Assembly: GCF_000005505.3 (NCBI RefSeq)
Contig: NC_016134.3
Span: 28,905,584-28,969,583, forward strand
Length of the DNA: 64,000 nucleotides
Reading direction: 5' to 3'
DNA from: Brachypodium distachyon
Taxonomy: Eukaryota > Streptophyta > Magnoliopsida > Poales > Poaceae
Under the pieces are notes generated by a model. That model searched no databases and was not told where the DNA came from. It saw nothing but the letters and a program-made list of their open reading frames with translations. How positions within the stretch are numbered: the stretch's first letter is position 1; every line of letters starts with the position of its first letter. The position numbers and the translations under genes are program-made. Positions 27,658-39,208 of the stretch are shown piece by piece.

Positions 27658-29255
27658 GTTTAACATCCAGGTGGATCGGGCAGTTGATAGAAGAATCGTT
27701 CTCTGAAATTGAAGGTGGTTTATCTGAGACTTACTGAAAAATGTAGCAGAAATCAAGAAAAAAAAATGTAGTTTAGAAATCAGGGACTTTAGCTCAGAAC
27801 TCATCAGACAGTTTTGAGAAAAGAAAAGAGATAGAGATTAGACATTGTCAGGTACATCAGTTTATAGTTATACCTTTTCTTTTTTATGGAACTCAGATGT
27901 ACATGGTTGGAACAAAATGAATATTGGCCTGAAATGGGAAGGTTCTCTCTCCTCTAATCAGTGATTGTCATGCTGAAGCAGTGCCCGATTTATTTTGGAA
28001 AAATATATAAATAATCTTGGTTAGATCCCTAAACCTTCTCATGGATAATATTGGCAAGTACTCTGCGACTGTAGTAGTACTAGAATTACTTTCTTAATTA
28101 ACAGTTATGAAATCTGAAAATAAAAAAAGGTCCAAGTTTGATTTCTTTCTTCAGGGAAAGATTGCATGGCTTTCTGAAATAAGAAAGATAAATCATTGAA
28201 ATCTCGCTAGTTTCATAAAGAAGTATCATATTTGAGAAATCAAGAAGGAGATCAGAAAGAGTTACTTGCACAAGGAATTTAATCTTTCTCACACCTGCTG
28301 GAACTGACGAATTACGAGGTGATTAGGTTTTTTCGGCCAGTCATACGATTCGTCAAGGTTGTAGAGCAAGACACACTTTGTAGAAGAGAGAGGTTCCACT
28401 AATTTTAAGATCGTGTCTAATCACTACTACTTGAGAACATCTATTGCATCATATCCATTGTTTGGTTGATTTATGTTTCACCACTTCTCTTTCTGATTAT
28501 AGTGGAGCTGTCACAGGAGCACACTCATGGATGAAAGTTATAGCTAGTGCCTCATTTTCTTAAGATGTATCATGATCTTGATAAGATCTCCTGACCTTTC
28601 ATGGATTCAGATTGCACTCTTCAGAAAGTATTACAAACGCAGGAGCCAAATGACTCCCAGAAGCATGTGCTCGATCACCCTGCTTTGAGCCAGCGACCAA
28701 CGGAATAAAATAATTTCAGAAATATTGTGCACTTAAAAAGCGTCTACAGCCCAGTCAACTTAGAAATAGTTCTATCAGATCAAGATCTTCTCATATCTTT
28801 TGCAGTTGCACAAATCTCATGTTTAGGTTAGTTGGTTATTAGCAACGACTTAGAAATAGTTATTCTCGAACGTCTGAGAAATAGCAAACCCAACATAAAA
28901 AATATGTATGCATTGCTCTAGAGAAGCTTCGAGCGTTAAACTTTTATTTTCTCGGAGGCCCAAAGGTAACCTCCTTCTATGAATTTTCACAATTATAAAC
29001 AACACTTTCCATGTGCAATTTACTTCATAAGCGTGAATTGTCTAACATTGGGGGTCTTATTACCTGGAACCACCTGCAAGAAGCAGGCACATTTTTAAAT
29101 GCGATAACTATGTTTTCATTTTCCCAAAGGTAAGTGAGATTACATTGCTCCCTGATAAAAAAGTATACCATTTATTTCTCGCCAAATTAACCCAAACAAA
29201 GACATAATAAATTTTAGGAAAAGGAAATGCACGAATCTCAAAGCACATCCAAGTG
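27658..29255. other. Intergenic DNA between convergent genes, no gene seen
   Basis: Contains the 3' flanks of the PSI1-like gene (+ strand) and the dirigent gene (- strand). It is AT-rich, with no domain-bearing frame and no clear transposon ends. Confidence 0.55.
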
Positions 29256-29855
29256 CTACTGCATGACGTAGATGTCGTACTCGACGGTGGCATCCCCGGT
29301 GCTGAAGTCGAGCCAATGGGTCCGGGCCAGGGCGTACCCACGGGCGAAGCGGAAGACGCCCGTGCCGCCAACTATAGGCATTTCCCGGACGTCGGTGAGC
29401 GGGCAGTTCCGTCCCAGCACCGCAAGCGAGCTGCCGTTATACGGGCCAGACTGAAGCACAATGTTCATTGCCTGCAGGAAGCCCAGCTGGGCCTGGTCCG
29501 ACGCCAGGTACATGCCCTGGGCCCGGCCCACGGCTGCCGACCCGGGCTCTGGCCCCTCCGTCAGCGGGTCGTCCATAACCGTCACCAGCCCGAACATGGT
29601 CCGGGAAGCCATGTCCGCAGGTCCCGCGACGTGCACCGCCGACGGGGACCCGCCGCTCACCGTGTCATGGAAGTAGAAGTGGAGGTGCGTCGTCTCCGAC
29701 GACGATGGTGTCGGCGTGGGTTCGGCCTTACGACGATGTCTATGGACCCCGGCCATCGGCTCGGGCCCGTGGTGCAGCTGGGCCTCGCTAGCAGCTACCA
29801 TTGCCAGCAGCAGTAGTAGCCAGAACGCAAGCATCACCACCATTCCCTTGGCCAT
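29256..29855 (-). CDS. Dirigent protein, single exon, secreted
   Basis: A 199-residue intronless protein. Residues 1-26 form a hydrophobic signal peptide (MAKGMVVMLAFWLLLLLAMV, then AASEA before the likely cleavage site), so it should enter the secretory pathway and the cell wall. A His/Arg-rich linker (about residues 27-50) precedes the dirigent domain: HLHFYFHDTVSGG, VTVMDDPLTEGPEPGSAAVG, RAQGMY, GSSLAVLGRN, REMPIVGGTGVFRFARGYA and a C-terminal AT-VEYDIYVM strand. Dirigent proteins direct stereoselective coupling of phenoxy radicals in lignan and lignin-like metabolism; the substrate here is unknown. An NGSS sequon is a possible glycosylation site. The nearest upstream TATA element is about 100 bases before the ATG. 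The frame is full length and intact. Confidence 0.93.
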   Translation of the reverse strand: MAKGMVVMLAFWLLLLLAMVAASEAQLHHGPEPMAGVHRHRRKAEPTPTPSSSETTHLHFYFHDTVSGGSPSAVHVAGPADMASRTMFGLVTVMDDPLTEGPEPGSAAVGRAQGMYLASDQAQLGFLQAMNIVLQSGPYNGSSLAVLGRNCPLTDVREMPIVGGTGVFRFARGYALARTHWLDFSTGDATVEYDIYVMQ

Positions 29856-29953
29856 CTTTTAAGCTCAGGCAATGTATCTAGATCTGCTTGTGTGAGCGTG
29901 TGGGTGTCACTTGTATGTACTCGTTCAAGTGTAACTAGGCTGTAGCTCATGAT

Positions 29954-29963
29954 CTATTTATAG
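29954..29963 (-). promoter_or_regulatory. TATA box of the dirigent gene
   Basis: CTATAAATAG on the minus strand, 100 bases upstream of the start codon, matches the plant TATA consensus and fits a short 5' leader. Confidence 0.7.
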
Positions 29964-30674
29964 TGGGCTGGAGAGGAGAAGGAAGAAAAAAACCGGCACG
30001 ACACGTGGCGGGCGGCGATTGGGGATTCTTAAGGCTGCTCGGTCCCTGAATAATGGCAGGGCAAATGGCCGGGCAACGCTTTGCGTAGCCAGTGGTGATG
30101 GGCACCTTGCAGGGGACAGTGTGGGGGAGCACGCACAACGCAGAGGAGCAAATTCAATGGTGAGTGACCATTGTGTTGCAGCTGGTCGTCGTCAGAGGCT
30201 CTGGCATGTGCAATAGCTTCAGTAGTGCTTGGCTTCCACGCCGAGCAAAGCAGCCTTCTGCACAACTGAAATTCTTGTCCGATCGTGCGTGCACGCAGGC
30301 GCGCACTAGCAAAGCTATAAGGCCACCTCCAATGCATCGTTCCTTAAGTGGTGTCTCTTTTCATAATAAATGCTAAAAAACAACATGTCCAATGCATTGT
30401 CCCTTAGGTGTTGTCTTTTGTGAGCCTGCAATTAATTAGATTTGGGATTAGTACTTGCACCTCAACGTTGTGGCTATCTGTGGCATAAAACAACACATAA
30501 AATATTTCATAGAAATAAATAATGCTACTTGTGACATGAACCAACATATCAAAGTAGTTCATACAAATAGTATCCACACAGAAACTTAAATTTGAAGACG
30601 CTCATAAAAATAGTGGAAATAAATTACTTTGGTCCAAAATTTCTCCAAATATGCTCCACCAAATCACTTTTGAG

Positions 30675-31919
30675 TTATTTATGAGTCGACCGATTCCGGA
30701 TGCTAGCATCTCTTCGTAGTACTTCGGCAAACTGTGGAATGTCACCATGAGTGAATACCGATGGTTCAACGGTCGACGTGCTTGCGATCTCGTTCAAATC
30801 GATGATATTGGCCGCCTTCTTTATTTCATCTTCAACAATCATATTGTGAAGAATGATGCAAGCCATCATGACATTTTCAATATCGCCGCGGTCAAACATA
30901 CGTGCTGGGTGACGTATAATGGAAAATCGAGCCTGCAAGACGCCGAACGCGCGTTCCACGTCCTTCCTAGCCCCTTCTTGATGTTTGGCAAATAATTTGT
31001 GCTTCTCTGTTTGCGGGAGGGAAATTGTCTTCACAAATGCCGCCTACTCTGGGTATATTCCATCAACAAGGTAATAACCATGTTGATATTGCTTGTCGTT
31101 GACAAAGTAATTCACCTTGGGAGCTTGCCCTCGCAAGTGCTCAACGAACAACGGTGATTGATTAAGAACGTTGATGTCGTTGTTCGATCCGGCAACACCA
31201 AAGTAGGCATGCCATACCCAAAGATCCTGTGATGCAACGGCCTCCAAAATAAGTGTCAGAAAACCTTTGTCCCCACGAGTAAACTGTCCCTTCCATGCTT
31301 CCGGACATCTCTCCCAATGCCAGTGCATACAATCAAGGCTTCCTAACATGCCGGGAAACCCACGACTCTCGCTGATATGAAGTAAGCGCTCCGTATCTTC
31401 GGTATTGGGTCTTCGCAAATACTCTGCACCAAAGATATCAATCACACCTTCCACAAAATTCTGCATGCATTCAATTGCCGTACTCTCGCCGATCTTTAGG
31501 TACTCATCGAGCATATCCTCGGGGGTGCCGTATGCCAATTGGCGAATAGCCGCTGTACATTTCTGTAGCGGAGAAAGACCTTGACGGTGAAGAGCGTCTG
31601 TCCTTGCAGTGAAATACGGAGACCACTCGCCCAAAGCATTAACAATACGTAGAAAGAGTGGTCTTGTCATTCGGAATCTTCTGCGGAAAACTTTCTTGCA
31701 ATAGAGAGGATTCTCGCAGAAGTAATCATCCACTAGATGTTGATGGAATAGTTCACGAGGCCTGTTCACGTACCTCTTCGGACCCCTAGTCTTGATAGAT
31801 CCTGCTTGCATAGTATCAATGTTTCTCTTCAGATTCACGGCGAGCTCCTCGGCGAAGGAGTCCAACATGTCCTCCTCGGCCAAAAAATCACCTAGTGTGT
31901 ACAGGTCAGCTGGGTCCAT
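30675..31919 (-). pseudogene. Harbinger DDE transposase with one in-frame stop
   Basis: The first 291 codons run from ATG 31919 to TAG at 31044-31046; the same frame then continues to a second stop at 30675, about 415 residues in total. The stop replaces the Trp of the conserved GIYPEWA motif (TGG to TAG). Motifs: CTAAIRQLAYGTP, FPGMLGSLDCMHW (first catalytic Asp), WHAYFGVAGSNNDINVL (second Asp) and, past the stop, the region RKDVERAFGVLQARF with the catalytic Glu. The nuclease core is therefore split by the stop, and the truncated product should be inactive. This is the family of plant ALP1-like proteins, but the MITE-like setting shows a transposon copy. Confidence 0.88.
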
Positions 31920-32225
31920 GGCTTCCTCCTCGGCATCTTCTTCCTCGGCATCTTCTTGATGTGTGTCATCAGGAAATCAGGGGAATGAGACATGTTGTGT
32001 GGAAGAGAGAGATGTGCGAGACTTGCGTCTGCGCGCGCGCACACACACATATATATATGCTAGGTGACATGAGTACATGCATCCATTCCACCTTTAAACT
32101 TCTGAAATCTGGCATCCATGCACACACACATGTACGTGTGCATCAGTTTGCATTCACACTGATGCATCAATTCGCATTCACATGGGTACTAATCGCATTC
32201 ACACCAATGCATGCATACAATCCAT

Positions 32226-32636
32226 TCACACTGATGCATAGGCTTGGCAACGGTACAGAGCAGTTATCAATCTCCTCTCTTCCTCCGGTGTCCAAGCCAT
32301 ATGTTGTGCCGTCCTGTTACACTTTGGTTCCTCTTTAGGATTAACAGAGGGTATTTTCTTTCTCTTAGAAGCTCTAACCGATGGAGCCACTTCAGCCGAA
32401 GCAGACCCGGATTTGTTGTGGGGAGGTAGTGGTGGTGTTGAAAATGAGCCAATTTGTGGGGAAACACCAACAAAATGGAAATTCTCCATACTAGGCTGTC
32501 CTTGTTGGGGAGATTGGAAATTGGATGGATGAGTGGGGCGAAATGGTGTGGTTTGTTGATTCTGTAACAAACTTAGCAAAGCATCAGGAGAATGGGTATA
32601 CATTGGCCGGAAATTTATAACAAAGTAGTGAGGCAA
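32226..32636 (-). pseudogene. Harbinger MYB/SANT-like ORF, C-terminally truncated
   Basis: The frame reads 136 codons, with a likely start at the MYTHSPDALLSLLQ methionine (near 32603). It has a Pro/Gln-rich part, a basic KRKK patch and the beginning of a MYB/SANT-like domain (WTPEEERRLITA). The domain stops after its first helix, where simple-repeat DNA begins. In active elements this DNA-binding partner is needed with the transposase, so the element lacks both functions. Confidence 0.65.
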
Positions 32637-33859
32637 CTACAGAAGCTACCATTAAAATGAGGTAAATTATGACTAACTGCACTTGTCTCCAAAGATAGCA
32701 ACATACAAAGCAATTCACTTGTCTCCAAAGATTACTGTACATAAATTACTTATAAGTTCACCATTTTCTTAATTCGGATTGTGCATTGCCATCAATTTAT
32801 TCAAGTAAGGTAAATCAAGACAACACTAAACTCATATACGATTTGATTATTTGTAAGGAATTAACTTTCATTCAGGATCAGAAACTTACGAACTAAAATT
32901 GTAACTGAACCCAAATCTGAATTCCCTTCTGAGTTCAGTTTTGGCAATAACAAATATAGTATCCAAAGACAAAACAGAATATATATTTACCATGATTCCC
33001 CCTGATTTTAGATGCTTCTTCTAGACCACACAAGCATGGTGATTAACACACATACAGGTCCAAATATGGAGATTTTGCTTACCATTGATTTAGAGATCTG
33101 TTGGTGGAGGAGCTGCTGCCATCGGTCGAATTGAAGTGCGGAGGTATGAATAGTGCTCCGTGTGCATTCTCCCTACTGCGGTCCATTCCCATGGATTAGG
33201 CGGCAGAGAGGGCCAGCGGAGCAGGGGATTTCGACGGCGGCGGCAACGAAGATGGGGTGCGCTGGCCGTTGGGAGCAGAGGCGGCCGGGGTGCTGCAGCA
33301 GGTGGAGGGTGAGCGGAGGCGGCCGCCCTTTGCCCAGATTGCATTGGGGGATAAAGGGGATGAGAGAAAATCGGGAGCGGCCGCACGGGATCAGGGGAAA
33401 TCAATTTGCGTCTAGGGGCACGGGACAAGAATCGTTCTCTCCACAAGAATCGTTTCTTCCTGTTTTACAATAACTGCAGTGCCACCTGCCACGTAGACTT
33501 TTTTTCTAAAAAACGGTGTCATGGGATGAGCGCTGGGACTGCTCTAAGTTCCAGTAGCAGAAATGCTATGGGTCGAACATTCGTTCCTTGTCTTGTGGAA
33601 CGAACGAGGATATTGGAGGATGTCATTGTCAGGCCCTGAATGTGCTTTTCTGTTTTTTTTAGACGCTGATGTCCTTTTCTGCTAGACTGAAGAAGTGCCA
33701 AGTGTTAATCTGCAAGATCTACGGCTGAGATCATTGATCCGCAATGACTTAAGTGCACTGTTTACAATCATCCCGTTTTCTTACCGCTACAGTCCAGCTA
33801 GCGCCTGTACAAGAGGCCAGCTTAGTATGTATAGGAGCTATTTTGTCCTGTAGCATATT

Positions 33860-34610
33860 TTGAAAATGTTATGAACGCGACAAGCAAAAACGAAGAACGA
33901 AGAAAAAATCACAGCACAAGAACACACGGATTTAACGTGAAAAACCCTCTCAAACAATGAGAGGGAAAAACTACGGACACCAGCCAGTGAAACTTCATTA
34001 TATGAAAGTGTTTACAACGCCAGGGAGATTTCACGAACTCAACTCATGCAAACTCTGCCCAAGATGGTGGCATACAAGGAGTATATATAGCAGAAACATT
34101 AAGGCAACTCAGATCCGTAACGGTCACACCGGAAGTTCCGGTTGGAGGCCGGAAGTTCCGCATATTCTTGAATATCCGGAAGTTCTGTAGCAAGTTCCGC
34201 AATTTCTCGAAAAATAACAGAGAGCACCCGGAGGTTCGGCCGGAAGTTGGGCCGGAACTTCCGGTGCCTGGAATGGCCGGAAGTTGAACCGGAACTTCCG
34301 GCCACTGGGATTTGGATCACAATCAACAGAAAATACAGTAGAGAATTTACCTGCGAGATAAGAACTATTGGTGGTGTTTCTCTGTATTTGAAAGACTGCT
34401 TCAAGATTGTCTGCAAAATGTGGACAGTACACATGACCATTTTGGACATCAGTTGCCGACTAGAAGCTGAGGTTGTGTATTTAACTTTGGCATTTGTCAT
34501 TTCTCCAACCATTGGTCTGTATGCTTACAGGTTCCACAAAAATCAACTGGCATCTTCAGTTTACAAATTAGCACAATTCTTCACCTGACTGCACAGCCTC
34601 CCTCCTAGTT
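33860..34610. other. Probable LTR remnant rich in GGAAGTTCC palindromes
   Basis: AACACACGGATTTAACGTGA and GAAAAACCCTCTCAA, then GAGAGGGAAAAACTACGG, resemble sequence seen in LTRs of grass Copia elements. From 34125 to 34305, CCGGAAGTTCCG and its inverse GGAACTTCCGG recur about ten times. No second LTR, primer site or coding domain was found, so this may be a solo LTR or fragment. Confidence 0.35.
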
Positions 34611-35274
34611 AAACTTTGTGGAGCCGTGCAAAATAAACACTTGAGATTTAACCAGAACTAAATTGCCACAATTAAGTATAGCCAGATTATTATAGTTGTT
34701 GCACTACTCAAAAATCAGTTATCAGGATCCTAACATCTTTACCAACCCTGACATGGAGGGTTAACGGCTGCCTGCGGGTTTCCATATATGAATTATAGGC
34801 GCGACAGAGAGGCTACTCTGTTCTTAGATACTAGTACTCCGTACTTAACGGCTGTCTCTCTGCGGGTTTCCATAAATTTCCCTGAAACAAGTATAGACGC
34901 GTGCAACTTCCAAATCCAGATCCGAAAAATAGAAAGGAAGGAAAGAAGAGACTTCTCTACAACTAATGGCTATATGCAAAACTTCCAAAAAGAAAAGCAA
35001 ATAGTCCATGAAGGAAGGAAAGAAGGCTTCTTCTCTAGTTTTACTTCTCTCAGAACTAAGCCAAAATCCATGTTCGTCATAACGGCTGTCTGCAGGTTTC
35101 CTTCCTTATTTCCTGAGAACTTGGAGCCCACGCTGTCCCAATAGCTAATCCTTGCCGCGCTTTCTCCTTCCCGCGTCTTCCCCTTCCCCTTTCCTTGTTA
35201 ATTTCTGAATCCGAGATGAGCAAGGGAAGCACTCCCCGACTCGAGCTCGGTGTCCCCGCGCCGCCTTGACGCCT

Positions 35275-35284
35275 TCTATATTAC
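35275..35284 (+). promoter_or_regulatory. TATA element of the first NAC-like copy
   Basis: TCTATATTAC lies about 150 bases before ATG 35428. The identical element lies at 58471-58480 before the second copy, inside a shared upstream block (TTTCCTTGTTAATTTCTGAA and GGAATCCCACAC). Confidence 0.55.
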
Positions 35285-35427
35285 CCCCAATCCCACACCC
35301 CGCCGGAATCCCACACAAATTCCGATCGAATTCCCCCCGCGATCCGATCCGGTCCGATCCCCAAGAAAACAGAGCCCAGAACAGAGGAATTCCCCATCCA
35401 CCTCGCATCTTCTTCCACCTTCCATCC

Positions 35428-36413
35428 ATGGCGGCGGCAGCTTCGTGCGGCTTCAACCAGCCGGGCCTGTACCCGGAGCACAAGTTCGACCCGACAGACG
35501 ACGACCTGGTGACCCACTACCTCCTCCCGAAAGCCCTGGGCCTGCCGGGCCCGCACGAGCACGCCATCATCGAGGCCGACCCCGGCGGGCTCCCGCCGTG
35601 GGAGGTCCTCGAGCGCCACGGCATCGACATGTTCGCCTCGGGCGGCGCCCACGAGGCCTTCTTCTTCGGCCCGTCCCCGACGAGGCCCACAACGCGGGAC
35701 GCATGGTGCGGCGGGTGAAGGGCGGCGGGTTCTGGCAGGGCCAGTCGGGTGATGACGGCGCCGTCGTCCTCCTCCGCGGGGACGGCAGCGAGGTGGATGT
35801 CAGGTTCAAGGTGTCTAACCTTACTTTCTATGAGAGCAAGAGCAAGAGCAAGGACGAGACGAGCTCCGGGTTCGTGATGCACGAGTTCGTGATTGTTGAT
35901 CCGCCGCTTCCCGGGACGATGCTCACGCGCATCAGGTTCGATAAGGCCAGGGAGAGACGGGCGGCGAAGCTCGCCAGGGAATCTGTGGCTGCCGATGGTG
36001 GTTGTCCGGAGGAATCCGTGCGCGCCGGTAAGCAGCTCCTAGCTGATGGCGGCGGTGATGCTCTGTTCAATGGCGGGTATGGTGGGGACTACTACGGGGC
36101 TCCGCTTGGGGTCGTCTTCCCTGGCTCCGGTGAATTTTCTGGCGGCGGGTGCTACGTCCCGGATCTCGACACACAGCTGGAACAGAGCACAAGCTACAGC
36201 CAGGCTGAGTGGGACAATTTCTACCAGCAGCAGCAGGAGTACGAGCAATTTCTCCTGTTCCAGCAGTACCAGATGGAGCAGCAGCAGTACTGGCAGACAG
36301 GGGATCCCAGCAATGGCGGAGAGGGGTGCAGCGGCGGCGGCGGAAGCAATAACGGCAGCGAGGTGGGCACCAGCTCGACCATCTCGCACTGCGGCGACGG
36401 CGCCGGTGCCTGA
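35428..36413 (+). pseudogene. NAC-like transcription factor, one-base frameshift
   Basis: From ATG 35428 the frame gives a NAC subdomain A (FDPTDDDLVTHYLLPKALG) and subdomain B (EADPGGLPPWEVLERHGID), then runs into TGA at 35716-35718. The rest is in another frame to TGA 36411-36413: GFWQGQSGDD, NLTFYESK, GFVMHEF, a Gln-rich stretch (EQFLLFQQYQMEQQQ) and the C-terminus TISHCGDGAGA. Alignment with the intact copy at 58594 places the loss of one G near 35675-35682, in CCCCGACGAGG. The full product would be near 330 residues; the present one is about 96 and lacks the DNA-binding core. The gene is single-exon, unlike most NAC genes. A long overlapping frame starting at 35250 is only the other reading of the 5' half. 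Confidence 0.85.
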
Positions 36414-36670
36414 GCCGATGCCGATGCCGGCGAGGGCTTCTATTCTTCCACGCTCTTAGTTTGTTCTTGTATCAGGATCTCTTGTTTGTTTGTTTGTTGA
36501 TTAATCGGTCTGCATCGAACTATCCAGATCGATTTGTTGTTGCTTGTTGTACTTAGTTTAATCAATTGGTAAATTGTTCTGAACTAGCCAAATCTTTGTC
36601 TATCTATGCTCCATTGAAGAAGATTTGTTTACTCGTACGAGGTTCTTTGCTTCAATCAAGTTAAGATTTA

Positions 36671-36785
36671 CTCCCTCCCAATCCATAATTCTTGTCAAAA
36701 TATTACATGTATCTAAACATTTTTTAAAAATAGATACATTCATTTTTTAGCAAATTTGAGACAAAGAATTATGAAATGGAGGAAG
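36671..36785. mobile_element. Stowaway-like MITE, 115 bp
   Basis: Ends CTCCCTCCCAATCCATAATTC and GAATTATGAAATGGAGGAAG are inverted, with TA on both sides. The interior shares ATTACATGTATCTA with the element at 39097. Confidence 0.8.
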
Positions 36786-36825
36786 TATATTTAAAAAAAT
36801 ACTCTGAATGCTTCTTGTTCGATCT

Positions 36826-36985
36826 CGATCAGCGTCCAACAATCTGATCCTGCGCTTGATGTTAATGCACATGTTTAATCCAATGGTAGAGGAGGTGTAC
36901 TTGTCCGATCAGCATCCAACGATCTGATCCTGCGCTCGATGTTAATGCACATGTTTAATCCAATGGTAGAGGAGGAAGTGTCATG
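36826..36985 (+). repeat. Two tandem 80-bp units
   Basis: CTGATCCTGCGC(T/C)TGATGTTAATG... is repeated with a period of exactly 80 bases (TGATCCTGCGC at 36845 and 36925). A shorter third trace, ATGTTAATGCACA, follows at 36983. Confidence 0.85.
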
Positions 36986-36989
36986 TTAA

Positions 36990-38060
36990 TGCACACTAAC
37001 AAAAGAACCGTGCGTTGCTATGGAAAACGGAAAATTGTATCAAAACGTTAAATTAAATGATGTTGTGTTTCATGAGCACATATGTATATAGCGATTATGA
37101 TATGTTTATTTTCGTGGGCTATACTTAGTTTTCTTTCTCTTTTTCACATGTCTTATTTCTATATTTCTCCTTGCCCTGCTCTCCTATTACTCCAACTCCG
37201 TATTTTATTTCTCAAATCTCTTCTCCCAATTTCTCGTTCTCCTTCTGACTATCCTCTCCATCCACCATGAGTGCAAAGTTCTCCTCTCCTCGTGCCGATT
37301 CATCCCGCCACCGAACATCACGCCGCCATACACGGCCGCCCGTTTGTGCGCACCGCCTCCACCCGTAGATTCCTGCCGCCCGTCCACTCCCGCGCGCCGT
37401 CTGCTCCCACTTGCCGCCCGGTACGCCTGTGCGCCGCCCGCCTGCGTCTTCTCGCAGCCTTGTCCGTCCGTTCGCCGCGCCCGCGTGCCGCCCCACATTC
37501 AGTCCGGCCACTGGTCGCCGCGTGCCACTGGTCCCTGCTGCCTTGTGCAAGTCCACCACCATCCCGACCTCAGGCTCATCCCATTGTCGTCCTAGTCCCG
37601 CCGGGAGCCACCGGCGCGCAAGAGCTGGTGGAGGCGGCGGTCGGACCACGCGACGGAGCCGCGGGTCCGCGGCCGCCTTCCGCACACGGACGCCGCCGAC
37701 ACGCACGAGCTGGTGGAGGCGACCAACAGCGGGGCGGGCGCTGGCGAGATTCGGATCGGGCAGGGGGTGGAGGTGAGATTTGTAGAAGAGAAGGAGGAAC
37801 GCTCTCTTGGTTTGTTTTTTTCTTTTTTGAGCGGTACGTGTTTTTTCTGCGCTTGAGGGCTGCGGGAGCCGGGATTAAAAGGTGCATTGGGACAACGTGG
37901 CAGATTTGTAATTTCGATAAAGTGACGTACCGCGGCTTCCGTACCATCACCATCAACTCCAATTTAATATATTGATATAGATGACACTGAGGATTGATAC
38001 TACAGTAGACTACCGAAGTGCCTGTGCGTTGCAACGGAAAATAATAAATAAATAAAAATA
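36990..38060. other. GC-rich segment between GTGCGTTGC direct repeats
   Basis: CCGTGCGTTGCTATGGAAAA (near 37010) and CTGTGCGTTGCAACGGAAAA (near 38020) enclose about 1 kb whose centre (37270-37800) is GC-rich. Several frames are open only because of base composition and carry no recognised domain. It may be a mobile element with a captured gene end; no target duplication was identified. Confidence 0.35.
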
Positions 38061-39096
38061 CATATGTACACTAATTGTGTATAACTTTTGACCTGTCACG
38101 AATAAATATTTGTTTCATTCTCCAACTGCCCTTCTCTCTGATTGTTATTGCTAACCACGGTTGCCACGTGGTAACTTCCCTTTCTCTCTGGCAACCACTA
38201 TGCATCTCATCTCAGCCACTTACCTTCCTTGAAGCATACAAGTAGAAAATACCTAGCCCAAAGTACAAAATAGATCTTCTTAAAGCATACAAAATTATAA
38301 CCGACAAACATGATAGTTCTACCTCGGCTTCTAGATAGAAGCACGTTACAATAACTATGATCAGAATCAGGAGTAACAAGCACATACCTTTGATAATTCG
38401 GCAGAATGAAATCCATTAGGATTGTTGGGACTTGCAACACGGGACAATGTTTTAGCACCGTTTCATGAACCATGATCAAGAATTGTCCAGTTAATAACCG
38501 GCAACTGATAAGGCTATGTTGGAGCAGCTAACCGCTGCTGCTTCCCTTCTTCTTCCTCGTCTGCCTCACGCAGCTCCAGCCTGCAGGTTTTCTGCCGCGG
38601 CAGGAATCTGCAACTCCAGTTCTTCTTCTTTGTCGCTGAAGCTCCCTCTCTCACGATATCTCTTTTCTTGGCAACACCACGAACATAAGGAAGGCAAGGT
38701 TTGGGCCTCGAGGCTGCCACTCACAGCCCGAGATTTTCTCTTTTCCTATTCCTCTTTCTGTTTCCAAAAACAAGATTACAAAGCATGCCTTAAATAACAG
38801 CCAATCTCAGGCCGCTAGCCCCTAAACTCACGCTATACGTGCAACTAACCGAGATGTGCCTCTCCTGAAATCACTCCCACAACTCGGCCAACTCCTAAAA
38901 ATCTTTCCATACTATCCTGAAATCTCTGCGTTGGGTCATCTTCTGAACTCAATCGATTGATGCTTGATTGAATATTTCCTTGTGGGCAAATGTTTCCTCG
39001 GAAGGGGTGGGGGGACCGGTTTTTTCAGGATTTTTTTTCAGTGGGGGGTGGGAGGACGTATGGTAAACTACGGACGTAATTGGGGCTTAAGTAGTA

Positions 39097-39208
39097 CTCC
39101 TCCGATCCTAAATTGTTGTCGAAATATTACATGTATCTAGACGTTTTTTAAGAATAGATACATCCATATTTAGGCAAATTTGAGTCAAGAATTTAGGATC
39201 AGAGGGAG
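39097..39208. mobile_element. Stowaway-like MITE, 112 bp
   Basis: Ends CTCCTCCGATCCTAAATT and AATTTAGGATCAGAGGGAG are inverted, flanked by TA. Confidence 0.85.

Larger units (their letters stand above)
30321..33544 (-). mobile_element. PIF/Harbinger element, 3.2 kb, inactivated
   Basis: TAA target duplications lie at 30318-30320 and 33545-33547. The ends begin GGCCACCTCCAATGC (left) and, inverted, GAGCAGTCCCAGCGC (right), which agree at 8 of 15 positions. Inside, on the minus strand, are the two typical genes: a MYB/SANT-like ORF (32226-32636) and a DDE transposase (30675-31919, broken). A GC-rich block at 33150-33400 lies at the 5' side. A repeat-rich tract at 32030-32240 (CA and TA repeats and variants of GCATTCACA) separates the genes. 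Confidence 0.75.

Noticed and set aside
29253..29816. 187-codon frame on the plus strand opposite the dirigent gene
   Set aside because: It is the antisense shadow of the GC-rich dirigent coding sequence and has no domain.
33090..33446. 118-codon Pro/Ala-rich minus-strand frame as a gene
   Set aside because: It lies in the GC-rich 5' part of the Harbinger element and has no domain; it is probably leader sequence.
35250..36413. A single 387-codon frame over the first NAC copy
   Set aside because: Its first 150 codons are the wrong frame of the NAC 5' half (Pro/Arg-rich, no domain). The true start is ATG 35428 in another frame, with a one-base deletion later.
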